Origin: Candidatus Devosia phytovorans
GTDB lineage: Bacteria; Pseudomonadota; Alphaproteobacteria; Rhizobiales; Devosiaceae
Direction of reading: 5' to 3'
Assembly: GCA_029202405.1 (NCBI GenBank)
Contig: CP119312.1
Span: 873,001-937,000, forward strand
Length of the DNA stretch: 64,000 nucleotides
Of the stretch, positions 16,291 through 25,073 are shown one piece after another. The position numbers and the translations under genes are program-made. Every line of letters starts with the position of its first letter. Position 1 is the stretch's first letter. A model generated the notes under the pieces. It saw only the letters and a list, made by a program, of their open reading frames with translations. It searched no databases and was not told where the DNA came from.

Positions 16291-17469
16291 ATGTCCGTTG
16301 TCGCCAATCGCATTGCCCCTGCCGACATTGCCCCGGCCTCTGCACGGGCCAAGGGCACCGTTGCGACGCGGCTGGAGACCCGTATCGTCTCGGGTGCGGA
16401 ATGGGACCGCACGATCGCTGGCTTCGATGAGGTTTGCCAGGAGCAGATGCATATCTTTGCCGCGACGCGCTGGCCGTCGGTGACGCAGGAGCCGATGCTG
16501 TTCCTCGCCAATGGCGAGGTGGTGGGCGGGGCGCTGGTGATGGTGCAGGGCCTTCCGCTGGGACTGGGCAAGATTGCCGTGGCAAAGTGGGCGCCAATGC
16601 TGAAGGACGCCGGCCGAGCCGATGCCGAGGCCGTTCGCGCCGGCATGGTCGAGGCGATGATATCAGACTATGCCGACAGCCGAGGACAGATGCTGTCGGT
16701 GCTGCCGCGCGCCTCGATCACCGAGACCAATCATGAATATGACAGCCTCATCGCGCGGGGCTTCAAGCGCGGCTCGGTGCTGGGCTTTCCCAATCGCTAT
16801 ATCGTCAACCTGCGGCTGACCGATGAAGAGCAGCGCAAGAGCTTTAGCCAGACGTGGCGCCGCCAGCTCAACAAGTCGGAAAAGGTTGGGTTGACATTCG
16901 AGCATGTTCCCGCCGAGCAGGTCGGGGATTTCGAGGCGCTCTACAATGCGATGACCGATCGCAAGCAGTTTTCCGATCATTCGGCCTATGAGACCGTGCC
17001 GGCGCTGATGGCGATCGAGGTCGACAACCTGCGGCCGGAAGTCTTCTATGTGCGCCACGAGGGCGTGCTGGTGGCCGGGGCGCTGATCTTCAAGGCCGGC
17101 GACCGGGCGGTCTACCTCTATGGTGCGACGACTGATGCGGCGCTGCCGCTGCGTGCGGGCTATTTCCTGCATTGGCATGTGATCCGCTGGCTGCGCGATA
17201 ACACGCCGGCGACCTGGTATGACCTCGGCGGTACCGATGGTTTCCAGGGGCTGCACCAGTTCAAGAAGGGCATGGTGGGGGATCGCGGCGTGATCCAGCC
17301 CGTGCCGCCGGTGGCCAATTATGCCAGCAAGCCGCTGGCCTATGTGATGGGGGCGGGCGCCTTCTGGGCGCGCGACAGCCTGCATGCGCTCAAGCGCAAG
17401 TTCGATGGCTGGCGCAATCCCAAAACCCTGCCGACGCAGAAGCGCGACGGCGAAGAGAGTGCCGAATGA
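16291..17469 (+). CDS. FemAB/GNAT-fold aminoacyl- or acyltransferase-like protein
   Basis: The product is 392 aa with two tandem GNAT-like domains as in FemAB proteins: residues 40-190 and 200-350. Segments such as QTWRRQLNKSEKVGLTFE, VRHEGVLVAGALIFKAGDRA and the end motif WYDLGGTDGFQGLHQFKKG are typical of FemAB-related proteins in exopolysaccharide or peptidoglycan-linked clusters. The donor is unknown. It overlaps the flippase start (ATGA), indicating coupled translation. The ATG at 16291 has its ribosome-binding site in a hairpin; the conserved domain begins only near residue 27, so a later start is conceivable. Confidence 0.8.
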   Translation: MSVVANRIAPADIAPASARAKGTVATRLETRIVSGAEWDRTIAGFDEVCQEQMHIFAATRWPSVTQEPMLFLANGEVVGGALVMVQGLPLGLGKIAVAKWAPMLKDAGRADAEAVRAGMVEAMISDYADSRGQMLSVLPRASITETNHEYDSLIARGFKRGSVLGFPNRYIVNLRLTDEEQRKSFSQTWRRQLNKSEKVGLTFEHVPAEQVGDFEALYNAMTDRKQFSDHSAYETVPALMAIEVDNLRPEVFYVRHEGVLVAGALIFKAGDRAVYLYGATTDAALPLRAGYFLHWHVIRWLRDNTPATWYDLGGTDGFQGLHQFKKGMVGDRGVIQPVPPVANYASKPLAYVMGAGAFWARDSLHALKRKFDGWRNPKTLPTQKRDGEESAE

Positions 17470-18791
17470 GCCTGCATCGGCGGCTGGCCTCGCAATCGAC
17501 CGTCATCTTCGGGGCACGGCTGGGCGGCGCGGGCCTGATCTTTCTGGTCCAGGCGCTGATTGCGCGGCTTTGGGGGCCGGAGCTGCTGGGCGAATATCTG
17601 GTCGTCATCGCGACTGTGAACCTGATCGCGGTGGTGATGCCGCTGGGATTTCATACGGTCGGGACATATTTTGCGGCCGAGTATCGGGCGCGGGGCGAGC
17701 GCAAGCAGTTCGTCGTTTTCCTGACGCGCAGCTATGGCCATGTCGTGGGTTCGCTGGTGCTGATCCTTTTGGCGGGGCCATGGGTGTTGGATCTGATCGG
17801 GCAGGGCGATAGCGTGCTCGCGCATCACTTCGTGCCGGTGGCACTGCTCGCCTTCAGCACGGCCATGGTCTATGTCAACGGCGCCCTGCTGGTGGGGCTG
17901 AAACGCCCCTTTGCCGGCTTTTTTGCCGACACGATGTTCCGGCCAATGATCGTGGTGGCGTCCTTCCTCGTCTGTCTCGGCTTTGCCGTGCCGGCGGATG
18001 GCTTTTCATTCATGCTGTGGCTGATCGCCTTTGGCTATCTGGGTATTTCGCTGGTGCATTTCGGCTTTGTCGTCACCTCCATAAAGCGCCTGCCGGACAC
18101 ACTGCCGCTGCGCCTGACCGAGGCGAAGCGCTGGTGGCGCTTTGCCCTGCCGTGGGTGCTGATCTCGCTGGCGACGGACTTCTTTTTCGATATCGACCTG
18201 CTGCTGCTCAGCCATTCGCTGACACGAGAGGAGCTGGCGATCTTTGGCGTCTGCACACGATTGTTCTCGCTGATCTCGTTTGGCGTCGCGGCGGTCTATG
18301 CCGTGACCATGCCGGACATGTTCGAGAGCGAGGCCAATGCCGATCGCGCGGCTTTCAAGCGCAAGGTGGGCGATGCCAATTTTGTCGCCAGCGCGATTTC
18401 GGTGGCGCTGTTCTTTGCCATGCTGCTGGCGGCACCGATCCTGATGATGATCTTCGGGCCGAGCTTTGCTGCCGGCGCCGGCCCGCTGGCGGTGCTCAGC
18501 TTGGCGCTGGTGATCCGTTCGATGATGGGCCCGGCCTCGCTGGTGCTGTCGATCCATGACCGGCCCTATGCCAGCCTGCCTTTCGTGGCGCTGGGTATCG
18601 GAACGCTGGTGATTGCCAATTTCATCCTGGTGCCGGCCTATGGGCTGATGGGGGCGGCGCTGGCCGCGATCATCTCCATCACCGTGTGGTCGGTGGGCCA
18701 ATGGTGGGTCGCGCTGCGGACGGCGCATATGGATGTGTCGATCATGGCCTGGGTGCGCAGCCGTCGGGATGTAGTGGTCGCGGCGGAGTAG
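17466..18791 (+). CDS. Polysaccharide flippase-like MOP-superfamily membrane protein
   Basis: The product is 441 aa with about 12-14 transmembrane helices. The N-terminus ARLGGAGLIFLVQALIARLWGPELLGEY is cut as in oligosaccharide flippases (Wzx/RfbX, MurJ superfamily), and the amphipathic segments between helices fit. These proteins move lipid-linked glycans across the inner membrane. The 4-nt overlap with the FemAB-like gene suggests they serve one envelope product. No glycosyltransferase or polymerase is adjacent, so the substrate is open. Confidence 0.85.
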   Translation: MSLHRRLASQSTVIFGARLGGAGLIFLVQALIARLWGPELLGEYLVVIATVNLIAVVMPLGFHTVGTYFAAEYRARGERKQFVVFLTRSYGHVVGSLVLILLAGPWVLDLIGQGDSVLAHHFVPVALLAFSTAMVYVNGALLVGLKRPFAGFFADTMFRPMIVVASFLVCLGFAVPADGFSFMLWLIAFGYLGISLVHFGFVVTSIKRLPDTLPLRLTEAKRWWRFALPWVLISLATDFFFDIDLLLLSHSLTREELAIFGVCTRLFSLISFGVAAVYAVTMPDMFESEANADRAAFKRKVGDANFVASAISVALFFAMLLAAPILMMIFGPSFAAGAGPLAVLSLALVIRSMMGPASLVLSIHDRPYASLPFVALGIGTLVIANFILVPAYGLMGAALAAIISITVWSVGQWWVALRTAHMDVSIMAWVRSRRDVVVAAE

Positions 18792-18820
18792 CGGTCCCTA
18801 GCCAAAAGGGCGGTCTGCGG

Positions 18821-19453
18821 TCAGTTGCTGAAGTCGTTGAATTCCCAGCGCGCGAAGAACAGCTTGACCATCCGCACGAGGCGATGCTTCAGCCCGCCCT
18901 TGGTGCCGCGATCGTAGCCTGGCTCCACCTTGTTGAGCGGGCGCTCGTAGAGCAGGTAGTCCTCGCCGAAGATGTGCTGTTTCAGCGTGGCAACATGGTC
19001 AAAACCCATGCGACCCACAATCGCCTCGGCGGCTTCATTCCCCGTCTTGGTATAGGTGGCGATCTTGTGGAAGCGTCCGTTTTCCCAGTGACTGATGAAG
19101 GCCCGCATGGAGGATAGCGCCAGGCTCGAGCGGCGGTTTTCGGGAAAGACATAGCTCCAATAGAGCCAGAGCGTGCCCAGTTCGGGGCCCGAAATCATGA
19201 AGCCGCCCGGCTTGCCGTCGCGCTGCATCACCATGACATGGTGGGGATCGGCGTCGATCAGGCCGGCGAGATAGGTTTTGGTCAGGCGCGCCTTTTCGTA
19301 GGCCTTGAAGGCGTCGCTGTAGAAGGGCGAGGTCTCGATGGCTTCCATGAGCTTGTCATGGATCAGGGCAATATCGGCATAGGTGCCGGGGCGCATCGGC
19401 GAGCGGGGCGCGGCCGACGGGGCCTGGTCGCTACTGGCGGAAATCTCGCTCAT
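18821..19453 (-). CDS. GNAT-family N-acetyltransferase
   Basis: The product is 210 aa; the ATG at 19453 follows GGGAGAA. After an Ala/Ser-rich N-terminal tail (about 25 residues) comes a GNAT domain: YADIALIHDKLMEAIETSPF as helices 1-2, GGFMISGPELGTLWLYWSYV as the central strands, SSLALSSMRAFISHWEN as the acetyl-CoA loop/helix region, and NEAAEAIVGRMGFDHV near the C-terminus. It is convergent with the flippase gene. The acceptor is unknown. Confidence 0.75.
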   Translation of the reverse strand: MSEISASSDQAPSAAPRSPMRPGTYADIALIHDKLMEAIETSPFYSDAFKAYEKARLTKTYLAGLIDADPHHVMVMQRDGKPGGFMISGPELGTLWLYWSYVFPENRRSSLALSSMRAFISHWENGRFHKIATYTKTGNEAAEAIVGRMGFDHVATLKQHIFGEDYLLYERPLNKVEPGYDRGTKGGLKHRLVRMVKLFFARWEFNDFSN

Positions 19454-19649
19454 TGCCGGTTCTCCCGATCCGATGCGGGCACACTCTATCATTGTGGTCA
19501 AATCCGCCGAAGACTCTAGCCGCCGGGCAGTTAATGGCGAGTAGCGAAGCGATCACCGGGACTTAGAGCACGAACAGCGCCGTCAGGCCCTTGCCCGGAT
19601 CAGGGTCGGTCATTAGAACGGATGCTGGGAGAGACAAGGGAGGATCAGT

Positions 19650-21596
19650 ATGAGCGAGCCGCTCGTATTCCAGCCAGGTGCGGCTGCGATCGCACGCACC
19701 CACACGACCGCAGAGCAGTATGATGCGCTCTATCAGCAGTCGGTCAGTGACCCGGACGGCTTCTGGGCCGAGCAGGCCAGGCGCCTCGACTGGGTGCGGT
19801 TTCCGACGAAGATCAAGAACACGAGCTTTGCCTATCCGGACGTCTCGATCAAATGGTTCGAGGATGGCGTGCTCAATGTGGCGGCCAATTGCATTGACCG
19901 GCATCTGCTCGATCATGGCGACGATATCGCCATCATCTGGGAGCCGGATGACCCGAACGCACCGAGCGAGCATATCAGCTATCGCACGCTGCATGAAAAG
20001 GTCTGCCGCTGCGCCAATGTGCTGAAGTCGCTGGGCGTGCGGAAGGGCGATCGCGTCACCATCTACCTGCCGATGATCCCGCAGGCGGCCTATGCCATGC
20101 TGGCCTGTGCGCGGATCGGGGCGGTGCATTCGGTGGTGTTCGGCGGGTTTTCGCCCGACGCGCTGGCTGGCCGCATCAATGACTGCGATTCTGCCGTGGT
20201 GATCACGGCGGACGAGGGGCGTCGCGGTGGCAAGACCATTCCGCTCAAGGCCAATGTGGACAAGGCGCTGGACGATTGTCCGGGCGTCTCCAAGGTGCTG
20301 GTGGTGCACAATACCGGCGCCGATGTGCCGATGAAGGGCAGTCGCGACGTGTGGTGGCATGAGGCGGCTGCAGGCGTCGAGCCATTCAACGATCCCGAGC
20401 CGATGGGCGCGGAAGATCCGCTGTTCATCCTTTATACGTCGGGTTCGACGGGCAAGCCCAAGGGTGTGCTGCATACGACGGGTGGGTACCTGACCTATGC
20501 GGCGATGACGCAGGAACTGAGCTTTGACTACAAGCGCGGCGAGATCTTCTGGTGCACGGCCGACGTCGGCTGGGTGACGGGGCACAGCTATATCGTCTAT
20601 GGGCCGCTGGCCAATGGCGCGACCACGGTGATGTTCGAGGGCATTCCGAGTTATCCGGACCCGAGCCGCTTCTGGCAGGTGGTGGAAAAGCACAAGGTGA
20701 ACGTGTTCCACACGGCGCCGACCGCTATCCGCGCGCTGATGGGCGCGGGCAGCGACTATGCCGACAAATATGACATGCCGAGCCTGCGCCTGCTTGGCAC
20801 GGTGGGCGAGCCGATCAATCCGGAAGCCTGGCTGTGGTATCACAAGCATGTCGGCAAGGAGCGCTGCGGCATTGTCGATGCCTGGTGGCAGACTGAAACA
20901 GGCGGGCACATGATCGCGCCATTCCCCGGGGCCATCCCGACCAAGCCGGGTTCGGCGACAAAACCCTTTTATGGCGTGCAGCCGGTGATGCTGTCACCGG
21001 AGGGAAAGCTTCAGGAGCAGGTCAAGGCTGAGGGCGTGCTGGCGATCAAGGACAGCTGGCCGGGGCAGGCGCGCACCATCTGGGGTGACCATGGCCGGTT
21101 CGTCTCGACCTATTTCGAGACCTACAAGGGCTATTACTTCACCGGCGACGGCGCCCGTCGCGACGAGGATGGCTATTACTGGATCACCGGCCGCGTCGAC
21201 GACGTGCTGAATGTTTCGGGCCATCGCCTGGGGACGGCGGAAGTCGAAAGCGCATTGGTGGCGCATCCGAAAGTTTCGGAAGCGGCGGTGGTGGGCTATC
21301 CGCACAATCTCAAGGGCCAAGGCATTTACTGCTATGTGACCCTGATGGCGGGCGAGAGCGGCGATGACGGGCTCAAGAGCGAGTTGCGCAACTGGGTACG
21401 CAAGGAGATCGGGCCGATTGCCTCGCCGGACCTGATCCAATGGGCGCCGGGATTGCCCAAGACGCGGTCTGGCAAGATCATGCGCCGGATTTTGCGCAAG
21501 GTGGCGGAGAATGATTTCGGATCACTGGGGGATACGTCGACGCTGGCGGATCCGGCTGTGGTTACGGATCTGATCGAGAACCGGCAGAATCGTTAA
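19650..21596 (+). CDS. acs: Acetyl-coenzyme A synthetase
   Basis: Acs activates acetate to acetyl-CoA through acetyl-AMP. It is full length (648 aa). The adenylate-forming motifs are in order: YTSGSTGKPKGVLHTTGGY near residue 265, WCTADVGWVTGHSYIVYGPL, DAWWQTETGGHMI, and the C-terminal GRVDDVLNVSGHRLGTAEVE. The acetylatable lysine sits in PKTRSGKIMRRILRK near residue 610, so control by lysine acetylation is expected from the family. The gene stands alone, and family 1 repeat copy B begins right at its stop. Confidence 0.97.
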   Translation: MSEPLVFQPGAAAIARTHTTAEQYDALYQQSVSDPDGFWAEQARRLDWVRFPTKIKNTSFAYPDVSIKWFEDGVLNVAANCIDRHLLDHGDDIAIIWEPDDPNAPSEHISYRTLHEKVCRCANVLKSLGVRKGDRVTIYLPMIPQAAYAMLACARIGAVHSVVFGGFSPDALAGRINDCDSAVVITADEGRRGGKTIPLKANVDKALDDCPGVSKVLVVHNTGADVPMKGSRDVWWHEAAAGVEPFNDPEPMGAEDPLFILYTSGSTGKPKGVLHTTGGYLTYAAMTQELSFDYKRGEIFWCTADVGWVTGHSYIVYGPLANGATTVMFEGIPSYPDPSRFWQVVEKHKVNVFHTAPTAIRALMGAGSDYADKYDMPSLRLLGTVGEPINPEAWLWYHKHVGKERCGIVDAWWQTETGGHMIAPFPGAIPTKPGSATKPFYGVQPVMLSPEGKLQEQVKAEGVLAIKDSWPGQARTIWGDHGRFVSTYFETYKGYYFTGDGARRDEDGYYWITGRVDDVLNVSGHRLGTAEVESALVAHPKVSEAAVVGYPHNLKGQGIYCYVTLMAGESGDDGLKSELRNWVRKEIGPIASPDLIQWAPGLPKTRSGKIMRRILRKVAENDFGSLGDTSTLADPAVVTDLIENRQNR

Positions 21597-21725
21597 GGGG
21601 ATACCCCCTCCTAACCTCCCCCTGAAAAGGGGGAGGGACTGATCCAGTGCGTGGCTCTATCTTGCCAAATTCACCAGCCGTGTCCCTCCCCCTTTTCAGG
21701 GGGAGGCTAGGAGGGGGGACCCCCT
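21597..21725. repeat. Long intergenic inverted repeat, family 1 copy B
   Basis: Arms 21598-21639 and 21681-21725 are near reverse complements, with CCCCTCCTAACCTCCCCCTG on the left and the internal palindrome CCCCCTGAAAAGGGGG. The spacer holds CTATCTTGCCAAATTCACC, matching copy A in part. It lies between acs and the GH3 gene, both on plus. Confidence 0.87.
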
Positions 21726-21805
21726 CAAAATTTCTTCTTCGACATTGTTTCGGCGGCTTTAGCCGGTCATCGTCCCTTGGTGATTCCTTCCCTCCGGACG
21801 TGCCC

Positions 21806-22891
21806 GTGACCTTTCATCGCTCTCTTGCCATCCTGCCGCTGCTGCTGATGACCGGTTCTGCCCATGCGCAAAGCCTTGAGCAGATGGCGGGGCAGATGAT
21901 TGTCGTGGGTTTCCAGGGCGATGACGCGGAAGATGCGTCGGTCGTGGCGCTGCGCGAGGAGCTGGCTGCCGGCAAGATCGGCGGGGTCATGTATCTCAAG
22001 ACCAATGTGAAATCACTCGATGCGGTGCGCGAGATGAATGCGGCGTTCCGTTCGGCGTCGCCCGAACTCTTGCCCTTCATCACGCTGGACCAGGAGGGCG
22101 GGTCGGTGGAGCGGCTGACGGCGGATGTGGGCTTTGCCGAGATCCCCAGTGCCGCCAGCATTGCGTCCGCCAATACGCCGGAGCAGGCCGAGACGATCTA
22201 TGGCAGCATGGCCAAATTGATTGCCGAATTGGGCTTTTCCGTCAATTTCGGGCCGGTGGCTGACGTCAATCTCAATCCGAACAACCAGGTGATCGCCAAG
22301 TTCGGCCGCGCCTATAGCGCCGATCCGGCGACTGTGGCCGCCTATGACGAGGCCTTCGTCAGGGCGCATCACGCGGCGGGGCTCCTCACCGCGCCCAAGC
22401 ATTTTCCGGGGCATGGCTCGTCGACGGCCGACAGCCACGAGGGTTTTGTCGATATCACCCAGTCGTGGAAGCCCGAGGAACTCGTCCCCTACAAGACACT
22501 GATGGCGGATGGTCTCGTCGACATGATCATGGTTGGCCATCTCTATCATGCCGCCCATTCAGAATCAGATGCACAGAATCCGGCGTCGCTGTCGAAGCGC
22601 TGGATCAGCGGCATTCTGCGCGGCGACATGAAATACAATGGCGTCGTGATCAGCGACGACCTCGAAATGGGCGCCATTCGCGATCATTTCACGCTGGAGG
22701 AGACCGTCACCAAGGCGGTTCGCGCTGGTATGGATATATTGTTGTTCTCCAATACGGCGCAGTATCGCGCGGGGCTGGGGCAGGAGATCCTCGACATTCT
22801 TCTTGCCGAGGCGCAAGCAGATCCCGAATTCAAGGCTTTGATCGAGACAAGCTACCAGCGGATCGTGGCGCTCAAGGCGCGGATCGGCTGA
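21806..22891 (+). CDS. Secreted glycoside hydrolase family 3, NagZ-like
   Basis: The product is 361 aa from GTG at 21806 (GTG at 21800 is an alternative), chosen so that the protein opens with a signal peptide ending MTGSAHA-QS. The domain is GH3: FITLDQEGGSVERL, the NagZ-type signature KHFPGHGSSTADSH with the His/Asp general acid-base dyad, and the nucleophile aspartate in GVVISDDLEMGAI. NagZ-type enzymes release N-acetylglucosamine from muropeptides, but cytosolic NagZ lacks a signal peptide; this copy should act in the periplasm. Ribosome-binding signals are poor. Confidence 0.85.
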   Translation: MTFHRSLAILPLLLMTGSAHAQSLEQMAGQMIVVGFQGDDAEDASVVALREELAAGKIGGVMYLKTNVKSLDAVREMNAAFRSASPELLPFITLDQEGGSVERLTADVGFAEIPSAASIASANTPEQAETIYGSMAKLIAELGFSVNFGPVADVNLNPNNQVIAKFGRAYSADPATVAAYDEAFVRAHHAAGLLTAPKHFPGHGSSTADSHEGFVDITQSWKPEELVPYKTLMADGLVDMIMVGHLYHAAHSESDAQNPASLSKRWISGILRGDMKYNGVVISDDLEMGAIRDHFTLEETVTKAVRAGMDILLFSNTAQYRAGLGQEILDILLAEAQADPEFKALIETSYQRIVALKARIG

Positions 22892-22978
22892 GCATTTCCC
22901 CACCAAAAGTGACCGCAAACTTGGCGTATGCGCCAAGCGCAGATAAGGTGCGCGCCAGGAAGCAGGAGTCGTTGCTTA

Positions 22979-23773
22979 ATGGCGGATGACCGCGAAGTCC
23001 GGCGCGTTCGGGCTATATTCATCTCGGACGTTCACCTGGGCATGAAGCCGATCAGGGTTGGGCAGCTGATCGAATTCCTGCGCGCGCATGATGCCGAGAC
23101 CATCTATCTGGTCGGCGACATTCTCGATGGCTGGCGCCTGGCCAAAAGCTGGCACTGGCCCAGCGAGTACAACGTGCTGGTGCAGATCCTGCTCGACAAG
23201 GCCAATGCCGGCACGCGCGTGGTCTATCTGCCGGGCAATCACGACGAATTCCTGCGCGAGTATCTGGGCACCTATTTCGGTGAGGTCGAATTCGTCGATC
23301 GCACCGTGCATACCTCGGCAACCGGCAAGACCTATCTCGTCATCCACGGCGACCAGTTCGACGTGGTGGTGATGAATGCCAAGTGGCTCGCCCATGTCGG
23401 TGACTGGGCCTATAATGCGGCGTTGCGCATCAACCTGGCGCTGAACTGGGTGCGCCGGCGGCTGGGGTTGCAATATTGGTCGCTGTCGGCCTGGGCCAAG
23501 CAGAAGGTCAAGAATGCGGTTTCGGTCATCGGGCGCTTCGAGGAGGCGCTGGTGCATGAGGCCAAGGAATCGGGCGTCGATGGCGTGATCTGCGGTCACA
23601 TCCATTTCGCCGATATCCACGACCGGCTGGGCATCCACTATATCAATACCGGCGACTGGGTCGAAAGCTGCACGGCGATCGTCGAAACGCCTGAGGGCGA
23701 ATTCGAGCTGGTGAAGTGGACCGAAATGGTGGCCGGCGAGCCGCGCAAGTTCCGCCTGCGCCGCGCCAGCTAG
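22979..23773 (+). CDS. Calcineurin-like metallophosphoesterase, LpxH-like
   Basis: The product is 264 aa; ATG at 22979 with AGGAG 11 nt upstream. All five metallophosphoesterase motifs are seen: SDVHLG, VGDILDGW, GNHDEFL, HGDQFD and CGHIHFADI. The spacing and the helical insert (ALRINLALNWVRRRLGLQYW) match the UDP-2,3-diacylglucosamine pyrophosphatase-related group widely annotated in alphaproteobacteria. True LpxH makes lipid X for lipid A; many rhizobia use LpxI instead, so the substrate here is not certain. It lies 103 nt upstream of a GT4 glycosyltransferase. Confidence 0.85.
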   Translation: MADDREVRRVRAIFISDVHLGMKPIRVGQLIEFLRAHDAETIYLVGDILDGWRLAKSWHWPSEYNVLVQILLDKANAGTRVVYLPGNHDEFLREYLGTYFGEVEFVDRTVHTSATGKTYLVIHGDQFDVVVMNAKWLAHVGDWAYNAALRINLALNWVRRRLGLQYWSLSAWAKQKVKNAVSVIGRFEEALVHEAKESGVDGVICGHIHFADIHDRLGIHYINTGDWVESCTAIVETPEGEFELVKWTEMVAGEPRKFRLRRAS

Positions 23774-23876
23774 GTTTTTCAGAGGTTTAGCGCGTCACCG
23801 CGCCGTCACCCGGCCTTCATGCCAGTGACGCGGATTCGGGTGACACTGTGTGGGAACTCGAACCCACGGTGTCGCC

Positions 23877-24941
23877 ATGCTGACCGAAGCGTTCAAATCG
23901 ACTTCCCCCCGCCGCATCCTGATCGTCACCGATGCGTGGCGCCCGCAGATCAATGGCGTGGTGCGCACGCTGGAGAGCGTCGGCAAGGTGCTGACCGCGG
24001 CGGGGCACGAGGTGCATTACCTTACGCCGGAAAAGTTCTGGACGCTGCCCGTGCCGACCTATCCGGAGATCCGGCTGTCACTGGCGACGGGCAGCGCGGT
24101 GGCCCGACACATTCGCGCTGTCGAGGCGGATCACATCCATATCGCCACTGAAGGCCCGCTGGGCCTGTTGGCGCGGCAATACTGCCTCGACCGGAACCTG
24201 GGCTTCACCACCAGCTTTCACACGCGCTTTGCCGAATATCTGGCGATGCGCATGCCCGTTCCGCAGGATTGGACCTATGGCTATCTGCGCTGGTTCCACA
24301 GTGCCGCCGCCCGCACCATGGTGCCGACGCCATCGCTGCGCGACGACCTCGTGGCGCGAGGCTTTGCCAATCTGGTGCTGTGGAGCCGCGGCGTCGATGG
24401 CCAGCGCTTCCGACCCGGCCCCAAGACACAGTTTGCCGAATTTGCCGGCCCACACCTGCTGCATGTGGGGCGGGTGGCCGCCGAGAAGAATATCGAGGCC
24501 TTCCTCAAGCTCGAGGTGGCCGGCACCAAGATCGTCGTTGGCGATGGGCCCGATTGCCAGCGGTTGATGCGCGACTATCCCGAGGCTGTTTTTCTCGGCT
24601 ATCGCCATGGCGAAGAACTGGGCGAGTGCTATCGGAGCGCCGATGTGCTGGTGTTTCCGAGCCTCACCGATACATTCGGCAATGTCATCACAGAGGCGCT
24701 GGCCTCGGGCACGCCGGTCGCCGCCTATCCGGTGACCGGGCCGCTGGATGTGCTGAGCGACAGGCGGGCCGGGGCGCTGGATGAGGACCTCAACCAGGCG
24801 GTGAGCAGAGCGCTGACCCTGCGTCGCGAAGATGCGCGGGCGCATGGCGAAAAGTTCACCTGGGAGGCCAGCGCCGGGCAGTTCTTCAATGCGCTTGAGC
24901 CGCTGTTGGGGCGTGCACAGCCACTGTCGGCGACGGCGTGA
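23877..24941 (+). CDS. GT4 glycosyltransferase, MgtA-like
   Basis: The product is 354 aa from ATG 23877; an alternative GTG at 23850 adds nine residues and neither has a clear ribosome-binding site. The GT-B layout is complete. The N-domain has VTDAWRPQINGVVRTLESVG and HIHIATEGPLGLLARQY. The C-domain has LHVGRVAAEKNIEAFL, VGDGPD, and the donor-binding glutamates in FPSLTDTFGNVITEALASG. It resembles GDP-mannose or UDP-sugar dependent transferases acting on lipids. It probably acts with the phosphoesterase upstream on an envelope lipid; this is inference from position. Confidence 0.87.
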   Translation: MLTEAFKSTSPRRILIVTDAWRPQINGVVRTLESVGKVLTAAGHEVHYLTPEKFWTLPVPTYPEIRLSLATGSAVARHIRAVEADHIHIATEGPLGLLARQYCLDRNLGFTTSFHTRFAEYLAMRMPVPQDWTYGYLRWFHSAAARTMVPTPSLRDDLVARGFANLVLWSRGVDGQRFRPGPKTQFAEFAGPHLLHVGRVAAEKNIEAFLKLEVAGTKIVVGDGPDCQRLMRDYPEAVFLGYRHGEELGECYRSADVLVFPSLTDTFGNVITEALASGTPVAAYPVTGPLDVLSDRRAGALDEDLNQAVSRALTLRREDARAHGEKFTWEASAGQFFNALEPLLGRAQPLSATA

Positions 24942-25073
24942 TGATGCGTTGCTGCCACCATTTGGCAACCACTGCCATACAACTGCAATAACGTTGCAAA
25001 ATCCGCCTTGAATTGGCCGTCGATTCGATTCACGAAGGACACCGGGCCCTCCTTGGCCCGGAGTTGACCTTCC

